Below, one piece after another: positions 33,477-43,499 of a stretch of DNA of 64,000 nucleotides. The stretch spans positions 25,281,406 through 25,345,405 of the forward strand of contig AP025067.1 in NCBI GenBank assembly GCA_036186865.1, read 5' to 3'. The stretch is from Eustoma russellianum. Taxonomy: Eukaryota; Streptophyta; Magnoliopsida; Gentianales; Gentianaceae. The stretch's first letter is position 1. Each line of letters begins with the position of its first letter. The position numbers were made by a program, and so were the translations under genes. The notes under the pieces are model-generated. The model was given only the letters and a program-made list of their open reading frames with translations, did no database searches and was not told where the DNA came from.

Positions 33477-34842
33477 TGTTAGGTCCGAAATACACTCTAG
33501 AGGGGGGTGAATAGAGTGTTTGACACTTTTGCGGAATTTTCTTGTGTGACTCAACTCAAAAAGAAATTCAAAATCAGAGTAAGAATGTGAGATGAGAAGC
33601 AATGAAGGAGTACACCGGATATAAAGTGGTTTGAATCGTAAATGATTCTACTCCACTACCACTTTGTTGCCAAAGTGGATTTTCAACAACTACTCTTCTT
33701 ATTAAAGACAATAAGAACAACCACAGCAACACGTACACTAACACCTTAGTGTAAGCAACAACAACAGCAACTTCTTGCACAAAACACACTTGTGCAACTG
33801 CAGCAACTACAGCTCTTAGCAAGAACAACTTCTTGCTACCTCACAACTTCAACAAAGTTCCCTCAAGAACTTCTCACAGTGAGTTGAAGAAATATAGTAA
33901 GGTTCACACTTTCTCACTAGTCTAAGCACAGCAAGAGATCAAATATTTATGGTTCCTCTTGTGCTTGACTCTCTATCTCTCAATTTACAACAATGAAGAG
34001 CAAAGAAAAGTTTAACAAGCTTTATGCAAATTTACAAATATGAGAGAACTATACAACAATGAATAATGAAGCTAGATGATCTTGAAAGTGTGTGTATGCC
34101 TCATCCAAGCCTCTTCCTTTTATAGATGAAGTTGTCCACATTTTTGAGGCTCTCCACCATGTCTTCGTCTACACAAAATGTCAAGATAATGTCCAAATAG
34201 TCTTTAACCACTCTATGGAGTGATTTGATCTTTAATAGCCACCCTAGAGAATCTTAGACATAGATAAAATAGTCAAGGAAGCATGTAATATGTTGGATTA
34301 AAGTCCACTAGAAATTTGAGTAAGATTGGAGAGAAAAAACATCATAAATCTCCCTTGGATTTTGTTCCAACATTCAAAAAATTTTGAATTCTCGGGACGT
34401 CGATCGATCTACGTGCCAGTGCTGAGAGATCGACGTCCTCCAGAATGACGTCGATCGATCGACGTCTCCTTGGCTGAGAGATTGATGTCTTCCAGAATGT
34501 CGTCGATCGGTCGACCTCTCCTTGGCTGAGAGATCGATGTCTTTCAGAATGACGTCGATCGATCGACGTCTCTTGCTGAGAGACTCACATGACATCGATC
34601 GATCGACGTCCCTCTAATTGAGAGATCGACGTAGATCTGAGAGCTTCAAACTTTTACAACCCTCACATGGATCGATCCATGTGCCTTTCTGAGAGGCTGA
34701 TGTATACGTCAATCGATCCATGTGAGAGATTGACGTCTCACAATGTGTTTTTCTCAATTTGCTTCAAACTCAAAATGTGAAATTCCATTTTAGCCCTTTT
34801 AAAACATCTTTTAACATCATCAAAACATTTTATAATCCAACA
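33477..34842. repeat. Non-coding repeat block, possible solo LTR
   Basis: It starts TGTTAGGTCCG and ends ATAATCCAACA, TG...CA ends of LTR type about 1.37 kb apart, with no matching target duplication (TATGT and ATCTC). The start carries the word CTAGAGGGGGGTGAATAGAG, which I know from non-coding plant repeats. It includes a CAA-rich part near 33720-33860 and the palindromic minisatellite. No coding frame of note. The LTR reading is tentative. Confidence 0.35.
34396..34620. repeat. Minisatellite of a perfect 18-bp palindrome
   Basis: ACGTCGATCGATCGACGT or a one- or two-base variant recurs at about 34397, 34447, 34500, 34551 and 34591, spaced 50, 53, 51 and 40 bases apart. Between copies stands GCTGAGAGAT with a diverged GACGTC word. 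A weaker version continues to about 34735 (ATCGATCCATGT). Confidence 0.85.
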
Positions 34843-35394
34843 ATCTCCCTCTTTTTGATGATTTCAAAACCAAGATTTCAAAAGATGTTTTTGCTTTATT
34901 TTAACTAATTTGATGTTTCAAAATTGAGAAAATCTCACTTATTAGCCTAAGGTTTGGCCCATTACTCAGTTAGCAGCCTAACGTTGATAAAACTCACTTA
35001 ACAACAACTCTTTTGCCGAAATGTCTCACTTGTAGCCAGGTGACCGTTGACCAACCGTTGAACAGCCGTTGACTTTCTCAGACCAACCAGAAGTCGACAC
35101 GTGGCGACCCTTTTTAATTAAAAAAAATAAAATTGTATTTTTGAATAAAGTGATTTAAAAGGAATTTAAAAATTCTAAAAAATTGTAAAAATTAATTAAA
35201 AATTATTTTAAAAATCAAAAAATTAGGAAAAAAGATAAAAATAATAAAAAATTACCCACAACGCCCCAGCAAACCACCCACCTACACCCCCCCCCCCCCC
35301 GCGCCACCCCCCGCACCCCCCGAGCCAAAAAAATTTTAAAATTTTTTTCTAACTCACTCATAACGCTCCGACCACCCGGTCCACCCCTGCGTCC
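34843..35394. other. AT-rich and C-rich non-coding stretch
   Basis: It contains a short cluster of CCGTTGAC words near 35042-35075, a very A/T-rich part at 35105-35265 and a run of 14 C at 35287-35300. No gene seen. Confidence 0.5.
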
Positions 35395-36142
35395 CCACCC
35401 CTTCCTCTCGCGAAATTTTTTTTAAAATTTTTTCTAACTCATCTATAACATCATAACCACCCATGCGTCCCCTCTCCCACCCCCGCACACATCCAAAAAA
35501 ATTTTAAAATTTTTTTGGACACCACCCATTGGTTTATGCCATGTTGGCACATGTAATACATACCAATTAATGTGAATGATGTCCTCAGACTTTTTTTTTA
35601 TCCAACTCCATATAACGGAAAAAAGGTTTAAGTATTGTTGTAGTATTTGATGAGATCAATATAAATATAAACCACAAATCAATGGCGATGCTACATCCTT
35701 CTGAGAATAGGAGTAGTATTTGATTAAGCTTTCGTTTAATCAACAATGCCTCATTCGTTGTTTAACTTTTTACCTTGTGAAACTATATGAATACCAGAGA
35801 ATGCCAACTCAAGGTTCCAAAAGACTGACAGCACTGGAATTTTCATGTAGGCAAAAATAAAAAGCAATGAAATCTTCTTAGTGAACTATTTTCCTTTTTG
35901 GACGGCACCCCAAACAATCCAACCCCCAGCTCAAAACATTGACATTTTCTATTTGGACTGGGGGGTTGGATTGTTTCGGGTTCTGGGAGATGGTCGGAGC
36001 TTTGTGCGTGAGTTGAAAAAATTTAAAATTTTTTTGGGGTGTGCGCGGGGGTGGGAGAGGGGACGCAGGGATGGTTATGATGTTATGGATGAGTTAGAAA
36101 AAATTTTAAAAAACATTTCGCGAGAGGAGGGGGTGGGGGAGG
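35395..36142. repeat. Large inverted repeat at the truncated edge of the CACTA element
   Basis: Arms of about 125 bp, 35395-35520 and 36013-36142, are inverted copies at about 90% by eye; both contain TCTCGCGAAAT and TAACTCATC-ATAACATCATAACC or their complements. Between them a second small inverted pair (CAAACAATCCAACCCCCAG at 35912-35930 with its partner at about 35957-35975) occurs. It looks like a fold-back element or rearranged transposon end. Confidence 0.75.
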
Positions 36143-36149
36143 GGACACC

Positions 36150-39100
36150 GGGATGAAACCGCCGTTCGGGTCATTTAGAGGGAGATTGTGCAGTTCAACA
36201 TGTGTCGTATCCACAACGCGCGGGTTTTCTTCTTGAAATGCGGTATCCATGCCATCTGAACCTGGCTGGATACTGACATCAAACTTGCTCGATTTCACTT
36301 TACACACGGCTCGCCAGTCTTTTGAGCTCGCATTCATCCTCGTCGTCGGATACGATAGATAGTACACCTAGGACGCTTGACTAGCCAAAATGAATGGATC
36401 GTACTTTCTGTACTGTCGCCCTTGGTGTATGTCTACCAACTTATATCGGTCGTGAACCTTTGTGCCAGCACGATAACCTTCCCAAGTTGGATCGTACCAT
36501 TCGCATTTGAATAGCACCATCCGCTTTATAGGCAACGCGGGATATTCGAGCTCAATGATGTCAGCAAGGTAGCCGTAGAAGTCATCCTCGTCCGGGCTAT
36601 TGTTATACCGCTTGACACACACTCCGCTGTTCTTTGAAGATTTTCGGCTGGCATGGGAGACTATATGGAATCTATAATCGTTCACAAAACACATGTCGTA
36701 GCGCGTGTCTCTGCTCAATGGACCCTCGGCTACTGGTGTCAAAATGTAACCATACTCTTTGTCAGCCAGATGACCTTTGCTCGCCTGTAAAACGACAAGT
36801 AAGTATACATCAGCGGGGCAATAAATGCGTATCACATGACGTACACGTAACCAGCAAATATGTAAACTTACATGCCACCTGAACCAATCAGCAAACTTGG
36901 CATCTAACTCATTGTTTATTGCATCTCTCGATATACCCGGTGAACGTTCTTGCAAAAAATCAACGAACAAGCTGAAGAAAATTATGAATGAGTACCATGT
37001 ATACCTTTGTAATATAATGGATATAGTAGCGCAATGTATTTACAAATTAAAATTGGATATCGTTTATACCTCTGGAAACGGTCAACTTGACGGTAGTTGC
37101 GCAGAACATAAGAATGAGCAATCTTCAGACCGCTGTCCCCCAATATCATTTCCTTTACCTGTCCGTGAAACCTGATCGGATGTGTGAATATCGGGAGGAC
37201 ACCGGATCTGGAAATGCCGTCGTTGTTCTGGGGAACATCTCTGCACCTCGACGGGACATCTGGCTGGAAGTAATGAGACACGAAGGTCGAGGCTTCCTCC
37301 GTCAGGTAGGCATTGCACATCGAGGCCTCGACTTTGGCCTTGTTCCTGATGTTCAGCTTCAAATGCCTGAGATATCTGTTCATATAGTGAATACTCCAAC
37401 GTCACATGATGAAACAAATTGGTAAGCATGCTCGCGCTTAGACACATAAGAACGTCACGTAATAAATAAGAGTACCTCTGGAACGGATATATCCACCTGT
37501 ACTAAACAGGACCACCAACGCGTGCCTCGTATGGTAGATGAACTGGCAGGTGTTCCATTGAATCAAAGAAGGCCGGAGGAAATACAGTTTCCAGCTTGCA
37601 TAAGATCACTGGGATTTCGTCCTCCAGTCTTGACATATCATCCGCCCTGATTCTCGCGGATGTAAGACATCTGAAGAACAGACTCATCTCGGTAAGTGCT
37701 TCCCATACATTGGTTGGAAGCAGCTCGTGGAATGCAATGGGCATCAACCGTTGTATGAACACGTGACAGTCGTGGCTCTTCATCCTGTGCAAACCGCGTT
37801 TATTCACGTCGATGTTCTTCGACAGGTTCGAAACATGGCCGTCAGGAAATCTAGCCGTCTCCAGCCACGATAACAACGCACTGACCTGCTCTGCAGTCAG
37901 CGTGTACGAGGACTTCGGCATGTAGGATGTGCCAACAGGATGCAGCTCCGGTCGCATTTTGAGGTCGCGCATATCAAGTCATGCCTTCAAATTGTCTTTT
38001 GTTTTTCCAGGCACATTCAGCACTGTATTGAAGATGTTGTCAAACACGTTCTTCTCAATGTGCATGACATCCAGGTTGTGTCGGATCATATTGCTCTTCC
38101 AGTACGGAAGCTCCCAGAATATGCTTCTCTTCTTCCACCCGATACAGTCACGGGCTAGGTCTGCGTTGTGGCTGCCGTCCGGATCATCAGCGACCCCCAC
38201 GAATCCACAACTGTCTATCTCCTCCAACACCTCTGCACCCGTGAGAAGCTCGGGCTTCGTGTCCTTCTCGACGATGCCAGGCATGAACGCCGTCACGTTC
38301 TTTCTGTACAAATGACGTTTGGGCAGGAACTTCCTATGGCTGTCGAACCAGCAAATCTTACGTCCATGTTTCAAGGACATCGTCTTCGCTTGCTTCATGC
38401 AGTAAGGGCAAGCGTATTTCCCCGCTGTACTCCACCCCGACAACATAGAATAAGCCAGAAAGTCGCTGATCGTCCACATCAGCGCAGCACGGAGCTGGAA
38501 GTTTTGTTTGGTGGATACATCAAACGTCTCCACGCCAAACTCCCACAACCACTTCAGCTCCTGTATCAATGGCTGCAGGTATAGGTCGATCTTCTGTTTC
38601 GGATTCCTAGGCCCCGGTGCGATCACAGTCAAGAACATGTACGGATTCTTCATGCACATCCAAGGTGGTAGATTGTACGGCGTCACGATGACAGTCCACG
38701 ACGAATACTGCTCTTCTGACTGTCCGAACGGGTTGAACTCGTCGGTGTATAACCGCAACCTAACGTTCCTTGTCTCTGACGAAAAAACCCGGATGTGTCG
38801 CATCGAACGTCCTCCAAGCTTCGCTGTCAGATGGATAGCACATCTCACCGTCTTTCATGTAGTGCTCCGCGTGCCACCTCATCTGGCTAGCTGTGGCACC
38901 GGATGCGTAGAGCCTCTGCAGTCTAAGGGCGAGAGGTAAATAGTAGAATTGCTTTCTTGGCACGTTCCGGTTTCTTTTATTCGTTCTCCACCTGCGTGTC
39001 CCACAGACCCTGCACTTGTCTTTATCCTCGTTGAGCCCCAGTATATGATGCACCCCTCCGAACAACAATCGATCTTCTGAACCGGCAGTCCCAACGTCTG

Positions 39101-39732
39101 CAGCTGTTTCTTCGTCGAATAAAAACTGTCGACCATCGTGTTCCCTTCGGGAAGAGATTCCCTCATCAGCTGACACATCCCATCGTACAATCTATCCGTC
39201 ATGCGGTGCTCCGTCTTCATGCTCGTCATCCGACCGATCATGGACATCTGTGTGTGACTACCACAACCGGGATACAGCGGCGTGTTGGCGGCGGTCAGCA
39301 TCTCAAAAAACAATCTCGCCCAACATGAGACTGTAAGTACTGCTCTCTCGTAAATGCGCCGGCGGCTGCGTCTTGCACCATCTGCACGTATGGGTTGTGA
39401 GATCCCTCGCCTATTTCTTCGACATCAACCTGACCGGGTCCCCCTTCGACGTGAACAGTTGCAGATGTAGACGCCCCCTCATATTCGCCGTGGCAGTACC
39501 ATGTATGGTAATTGTGCACGAAACCTTGTTTCAATAAGTGAACCCTCACGTCACCCGGATGCATATATTTACGGTTCTTGCATTTCTTACACGGACATCT
39601 AATCTGCGTTCCACTTTCATTACTAGTCGCAAAATCCACAAATTCTTCGAGACCTTCAACAAATCTAAAACTCCACTCCCCGTTGTTTACTCTCTCGTAC
39701 ATCCACTTTCTATCGCTCCTCCTCGGATCCAT
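36150..39732 (-). pseudogene. CACTA transposase (TnpD type, Transposase_21 family), decayed
   Basis: It starts MDPRRSDRKWMYERVNNGEW (39732), a transposase-associated domain with IRCPCKKCKNRKYM and a His/Cys pattern, as in plant CACTA genes. The Transposase_21 core follows: YDGMCQLMRESLPEG, CRVCGTRRWRTNKRN, MRWHAEHYMKDGEM, DEFNPFG, PYNLPPWMCMKNPYMF, LQPLIQELKWLWEFGVETFD, SGWSTAGKYACPYC and HNLDVMHIEKNVFDNI. DUF4218-like (HDCHVFIQRLMPIAFHELLP) and DUF4216-like (MVLFKCEWYDPTWEGY) regions end it, with probable introns near 37440-37500 and 36780-36870. Frames change near 39300, 39020 and 38830, and a TGA at 37979-37981 replaces Arg. The 3' end is cut at about 36150. Confidence 0.9.
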
Positions 39733-40252
39733 TTTCTCGCTATACCTTCAAAATAACAACAGCTATCTTTTTTCGGTGTGGAAAACCTCAAAATTCTACA
39801 CAATAAGATATCTTCTTTCTATATTTTCGTTGAAAAGTGATGATTTATGTGTTTGAAATGGGAGAAGAATGGGAGAAGAGTGGAAAAATAAAGCTGCGTT
39901 TTATGGTTCTCAGCCTGCAATATTATCGACGTCTTAGCGACGCTATAGCGACGACCAAGAAACACAAATACCGACGATTAAAAAGAAACAAACACAAATA
40001 CCGACGACTTAGCGACGCAAATAACGACGAATTTCATCGTATGGTGTGCGTGTATTAATGCCTGCATTCATTGCTTACCGACGCTTTACCGATGAAATAG
40101 CGACGCACAGCGTATCTTCACACCATACGATGCATTTCGTCGCTATTTGCGTCACTAAGGCGTCGCTATCCAGTGTCCGTACAGTGCCCGATTGTTACAA
40201 TTTACGATGCATTTACGTCGCTAAGTCGTCGCTATGTCGTCGCTGAATTCCC

Positions 40253-40260
40253 CTATATAA
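40253..40260 (+). promoter_or_regulatory. TATA box of CACTA small gene 1
   Basis: CTATATAA lies about 70 bases before the ATG and directly after a run of GTCGTCGCTA words. Confidence 0.6.
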
Positions 40261-40325
40261 ACAGCCTGTCGTGACTCTTATAGTATAAAAAAAATCTCCT
40301 TTATAATCATATAAAAAAGACAAAT

Positions 40326-40694
40326 ATGGTTCGTACTAAGGCCCAGGCACGACGTGGTAGTGGTCGTACATATCCAAGACGGGGTCTTCAACCACCGGCA
40401 CCTGCACTGGTTCCTCCACAACCACAAGTACCCCCGCCAGCTGACTCCTCCGAACCCACTGTGCAGGGGCCAAGGCAGCAAGAGGATCTCCAAATTGGCG
40501 ATCCTCGTGTAGAAATACATGAGCTGTGGAAAACAGTGGAGAATATGAGGGAGGTGCTTAACGACCAGGATGAGCATCTCCAGTACCTGTACACAAGGCA
40601 GATATGCATCAAAGCCAAAGCTACGCAGCTGAGACGCCTCCTGAAGGCGTGCGCGAAGAGTGTTGCTACTCTCTGTTCGGATGACGAACAGTGA
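40326..40694 (+). CDS. CACTA small gene 1: basic coiled-coil-like protein (122 aa)
   Basis: I do not recognise this as a named family. The protein starts MVRTKAQARRGSGRTYPRRG (very basic) and continues with a Pro/Gln-rich stretch to about residue 50. It then has a charged helical segment (about 58-112) with spaced Leu/Val residues, VEIHELWKTVENMREVLNDQ, and ends KSVATLCSDDEQ. A TATA box, a short AT-rich leader and a 3' tail shared with gene 2 support it as a real transcription unit. It lies divergently from the transposase gene, inside subterminal repeats. By analogy with TnpA of En/Spm, which binds such repeats, it may be a DNA-binding or regulatory partner; this is inference. No stop or shift, unlike the transposase next to it. 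Confidence 0.7.
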   Translation: MVRTKAQARRGSGRTYPRRGLQPPAPALVPPQPQVPPPADSSEPTVQGPRQQEDLQIGDPRVEIHELWKTVENMREVLNDQDEHLQYLYTRQICIKAKATQLRRLLKACAKSVATLCSDDEQ

Positions 40695-41353
40695 ACAGCT
40701 CCTCTCCGCTATTCTTTTAGATTTTTTTCATTTTTTTCCTTATGTATTTTGTAATTTATAATTCTATGTTAATGAAGTTTTTTTCCCAATCATCGCTTTC
40801 GTTTTCTTAATTTAAACACGTGTTTAATCCCTTAAGAATCTCGACGGCGCTAAAATACAAACGAAACGTGGTTCAAAAAAATTTGGGACGACTAATTCAC
40901 CGACTAAACAGCGACTATATACCGATGATACTTAATACAACGACGAGAACCTAATAACCGGCGAATATGGCGTTTGAATTTAGCGACGCTTTACCAACGA
41001 ACTGGCGACGCACGACGTGACACCATACGACGCGTTTTGTCGCTACAGTGTCGCTATTCCGGAGTGTCCGCACAGTACCCGATGGTTACAATGTACGATG
41101 AATTTACGTCGCTAAGTCGTCGCTAAGTCATCGCTAATTCGAACGAAGAGTCACGCCCTTCGTCGCTATGGCGTCGCTAAGGCGTCGCTATTCGGCAGTG
41201 TCCGCACAGTGCCCGATGGTTGCAACGTACGATGAATTTACGTCGCTAAGTCATCGCTAAGTCGTCACTAATTCGAACGAAGCGTCACGCCCACACATCT
41301 CCCGGTGTTGAATAACGGGAAAAAATTTCGTTCTATGTCGTCGCTTTGTTTAC

Positions 41354-41363
41354 CTATATATAT
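41354..41363 (+). promoter_or_regulatory. TATA box of CACTA small gene 2
   Basis: CTATATATAT lies 40-50 bases before the chosen ATG, again just after GTCGTCGCT. This argues against the upstream in-frame ATG at 41346. Confidence 0.6.
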
Positions 41364-41402
41364 GACCCCACAACCTTACATTTCATAAACAAAATACAAA
41401 GT

Positions 41403-41666
41403 ATGCCCCGTCGTTATAAAACAACCCCAAGGCGTGGAGGGGTAAACAGTGCACCTCCACAACGGACTCCTCCTCAACCACAAATGCTGGAACTACAGAC
41501 CAACTACAATACAATTATAGCAAACATGCAGCAGCAGTCGAGGCAACTGCACGTCGTGAATAGAAGGCTGCGCAAATTGAAAGTCAAATATTACAATCTG
41601 AAGCGCCTCCTCAAAGAGTTCGCGGAGAATGTGGTGGCCACTCTTTCTTCTGATGACGAAGAGTGA
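41403..41666 (+). CDS. CACTA small gene 2: basic coiled-coil-like protein (87 aa), paralog of gene 1
   Basis: Begins MPRRYKTTPRRGG, then Pro/Gln-rich sequence, a helical Gln/Leu/Lys segment (about residues 28-78) and the end NVVATLSSDDEE. The last 28 residues align with gene 1 without gaps of note: LKRLLKEFAENVVATL here, LRRLLKACAKSVATL there. The 3' flanks also match (CTCCGCT-TCTTTTAGATTT and ACACGTGTTTAATCC), so the two genes arose by duplication of one unit of roughly 1 kb. The start at 41403 is chosen because a TATA box lies between it and the upstream ATG. Function unknown; see gene 1. Confidence 0.7.
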   Translation: MPRRYKTTPRRGGVNSAPPQRTPPQPQMLELQTNYNTIIANMQQQSRQLHVVNRRLRKLKVKYYNLKRLLKEFAENVVATLSSDDEE

Positions 41667-42265
41667 ACGGCCCCTCTCCGCTTCTCTTTTAGATTTCTTT
41701 TTTTAATTTTTCGTCTTCATAATGTAAATTTTTATTACTAAATGAATAAATTTTTTTTCCAATCACCACTTTCTTTTTTCTTAATTCATACACGTGTTTA
41801 ATCCTCGACGAATCTGCGATAACACAGCGACGAATCGGAATACGAACGAAAAGTAAAACAAAACATTTGCGACACGCGGGTTTCATCGACAAAAAACCGA
41901 CGATACACAACGCCGAGAACCTACTAACCGACGAATTTATTTCCTTGTTTATCCGTGTTTATGTTTCTGGAATTTTTGCGATACATTACCGAAGATATAG
42001 CGACGAAACGTTACAAACTAAATAGCGACAAAAAAAAAGACACAGAGTAGTGACGAACCACCGACAAAACACCGACGAAATTGTAATGAAAGGATTAACC
42101 TGACTACTTTTTTGTTAGCGACAACGTATTTCATCGTAGTTTTGTCGCAATTAACGACGAAATTGTGTTTATCGCTCTGTCGTCGTAAATTACCGACGAA
42201 ATACCGACGAAACATGGTACGTCAGTGACTTTTTCGTCGGTAATCGAAATTCTTTTTGTGGTGTG

Positions 42266-42410
42266 ATGGATACAGCTTGACACATTTTTTTGTTATGGGT
42301 CATCGGAAGACAAACTCTATGTGTTTCTAACACATGTGTATGGTTGCGTACATCTGTCCCCCATACCATGTCATAGGCGGAAGCCTCTAAGGCAATGAGT
42401 TAATGTTATC
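42266..42410 (-). repeat. Dispersed repeat, copy 1 (inverted partner at 50754-50885)
   Basis: The minus strand matches plus-strand 50754-50885: shared words include CTATGAC-GGTATGGG, CATGTGTTA-AAACACA and CGATGACCCATAA. It starts immediately at the CACTA end. Confidence 0.7.
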
Positions 42411-42891
42411 GTTGTAGACATGCGGTGTTGTAAGTAATAATATAGAATTTCATCATAAATTTGTTACTATTTGGCTGATTGTTGTGGGCTTTATTCATTT
42501 ATTGAGGCAATTGAATCAAATTTTATGTCACGCGATTATTGACCACTTGTTTAATCAAATGTGTTAGTACACACACCTATGAGAAAACACAAATTTTTGT
42601 TAGCATTTTAGCAGCTACTTACCAATCAAGAACAAACAGAATAACAAATAGACAATGATGACAAGTCTCATGTTTTAAAATCTACAAATCAATGATGTCA
42701 CATTCTTTTTACATGTGTATTTCTCATCGGTTAGCATATTCGACTTTCGACCAAGTGATCCAAGAGGCAACAATACCATGCATGAAAAGTTTTATTTGCT
42801 AATAAATTTTAGTACTTGAGAATAGCTTACATGTGTAGGTAGTTTGAGTGAATAAAAAAGAAGTTATGCATTACTCTCCTGCGTTTACACA
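42411..42891. other. Non-coding stretch, probable intron of the stress-protein fragment
   Basis: AT-rich. It ends in TTTACACAG, a plausible acceptor for the following fragment. No other feature seen. Confidence 0.4.
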
Positions 42892-43188
42892 GGTTTTAGA
42901 GAGGGACTGTACGATCTAATGTACACAGTTTGATGACCAGGTGCAGATTATGATTAGTGTGTCGGAAGGAAAGGGAGAAGTTCCACTAATTTTAGAAGAG
43001 GCTAAAAAGCAAGGGGTCGCTCTACTTGTTCTGGGACAAAAGAAACGTGCCGCCATGACATGGTGGTTGTTGATGATGTGGGTAGGGCAAAGGGCTGCAT
43101 GGCCGTCGCAATTAGGAGGAAAAGCAAGAAACTTGGTGAATATTTGATCACTACAAAGAGACGGAAAGCTTTTTGGCTTTTGGCTTGA
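42892..43188 (+). pseudogene. Last exon of a universal-stress-protein (UspA)-like gene, frameshifted
   Basis: After the acceptor-like TTTACACAG, the frame reads VLERDC, a stop, then VQIMISVSEGKGEVPLILEE, AKKQGVALLVLGQKKR; this last piece is the conserved strand-helix region of plant UspA proteins. A one-frame shift at about 43040-43055 then leads into CMAVAIRRKSKKLGEYLITT and KAFWLLA with a stop at 43186-43188, a typical plant USP C-terminus. The stop near 42922 and the shift indicate a pseudogene. Upstream exons were not found. Confidence 0.7.
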
Positions 43189-43489
43189 TTAGGACTCTAA
43201 AGATGTTTCATCAAATAAATTTTTTTTTCTCTTTTGATAGTAACTTTTGTTTCTTGGGTGAAATGAAAATTTGTATTACCCGAATATCAAGACATCAAAG
43301 GTATGTATCTCATACAATAGGCCTACTTGTAGAACGGCCTGCCGATCTACATGCACTATTCAGTAATGTAAGCTATTTTAAAACAATAGAAGCATCTCCT
43401 ATGTCTAAAATATGGGAAAAGAGCTTATACATTACTTTGTACACATAGGTGCGTATTTTATGAACTACATCCTTAGATACATAATTTGA
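43189..43489. other. Non-coding stretch
   Basis: AT-rich, between the stress-protein fragment and LINE C. It ends near the LINE 3' terminus; no clear poly-A tract is visible. Confidence 0.4.
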
Positions 43490-43499
43490 AAAATGTATC

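Larger units (their letters stand above)
36150..42265 (-). mobile_element. CACTA (En/Spm) transposon, left end truncated
   Basis: The right end (42251-42265) reads on the minus strand CACACCACAAAAAGA, a variant of CACTA termini. It is followed by about 2.4 kb full of CGTCGCTA and CCGACGAAA words, the subterminal repeats where CACTA DNA-binding proteins attach. A TnpD-type transposase gene (39732 to about 36150) reads leftwards and stops abruptly at the inverted repeat, so the left terminus is lost. Two small genes on the other strand lie inside the right subterminal region. Confidence 0.85.
39900..42265. repeat. CACTA subterminal repeat region
   Basis: There are dozens of short words of two kinds, (T)CGTCGCTA(A) and CCGACGA(AA), in both orientations, absent elsewhere in the window. 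A longer block (about 130-170 bp, with CAGTGTCCG-ACAGT-CCCGATGGTTACAA-TACGAT and ATTTACGTCGCTAAGTCGTCGCTA) occurs three times: about 40076-40246, 40983-41146 and 41157-41290. Confidence 0.85.

Noticed and set aside
37087..39176. Plus-strand frames of over 100 codons in the CACTA transposase region
   Set aside because: Antisense to the recognisable transposase domains, without any family motif.
41346..41402. Upstream in-frame ATG as the start of CACTA small gene 2
   Set aside because: It precedes and overlaps the TATA box; the paralog's start corresponds to 41403.
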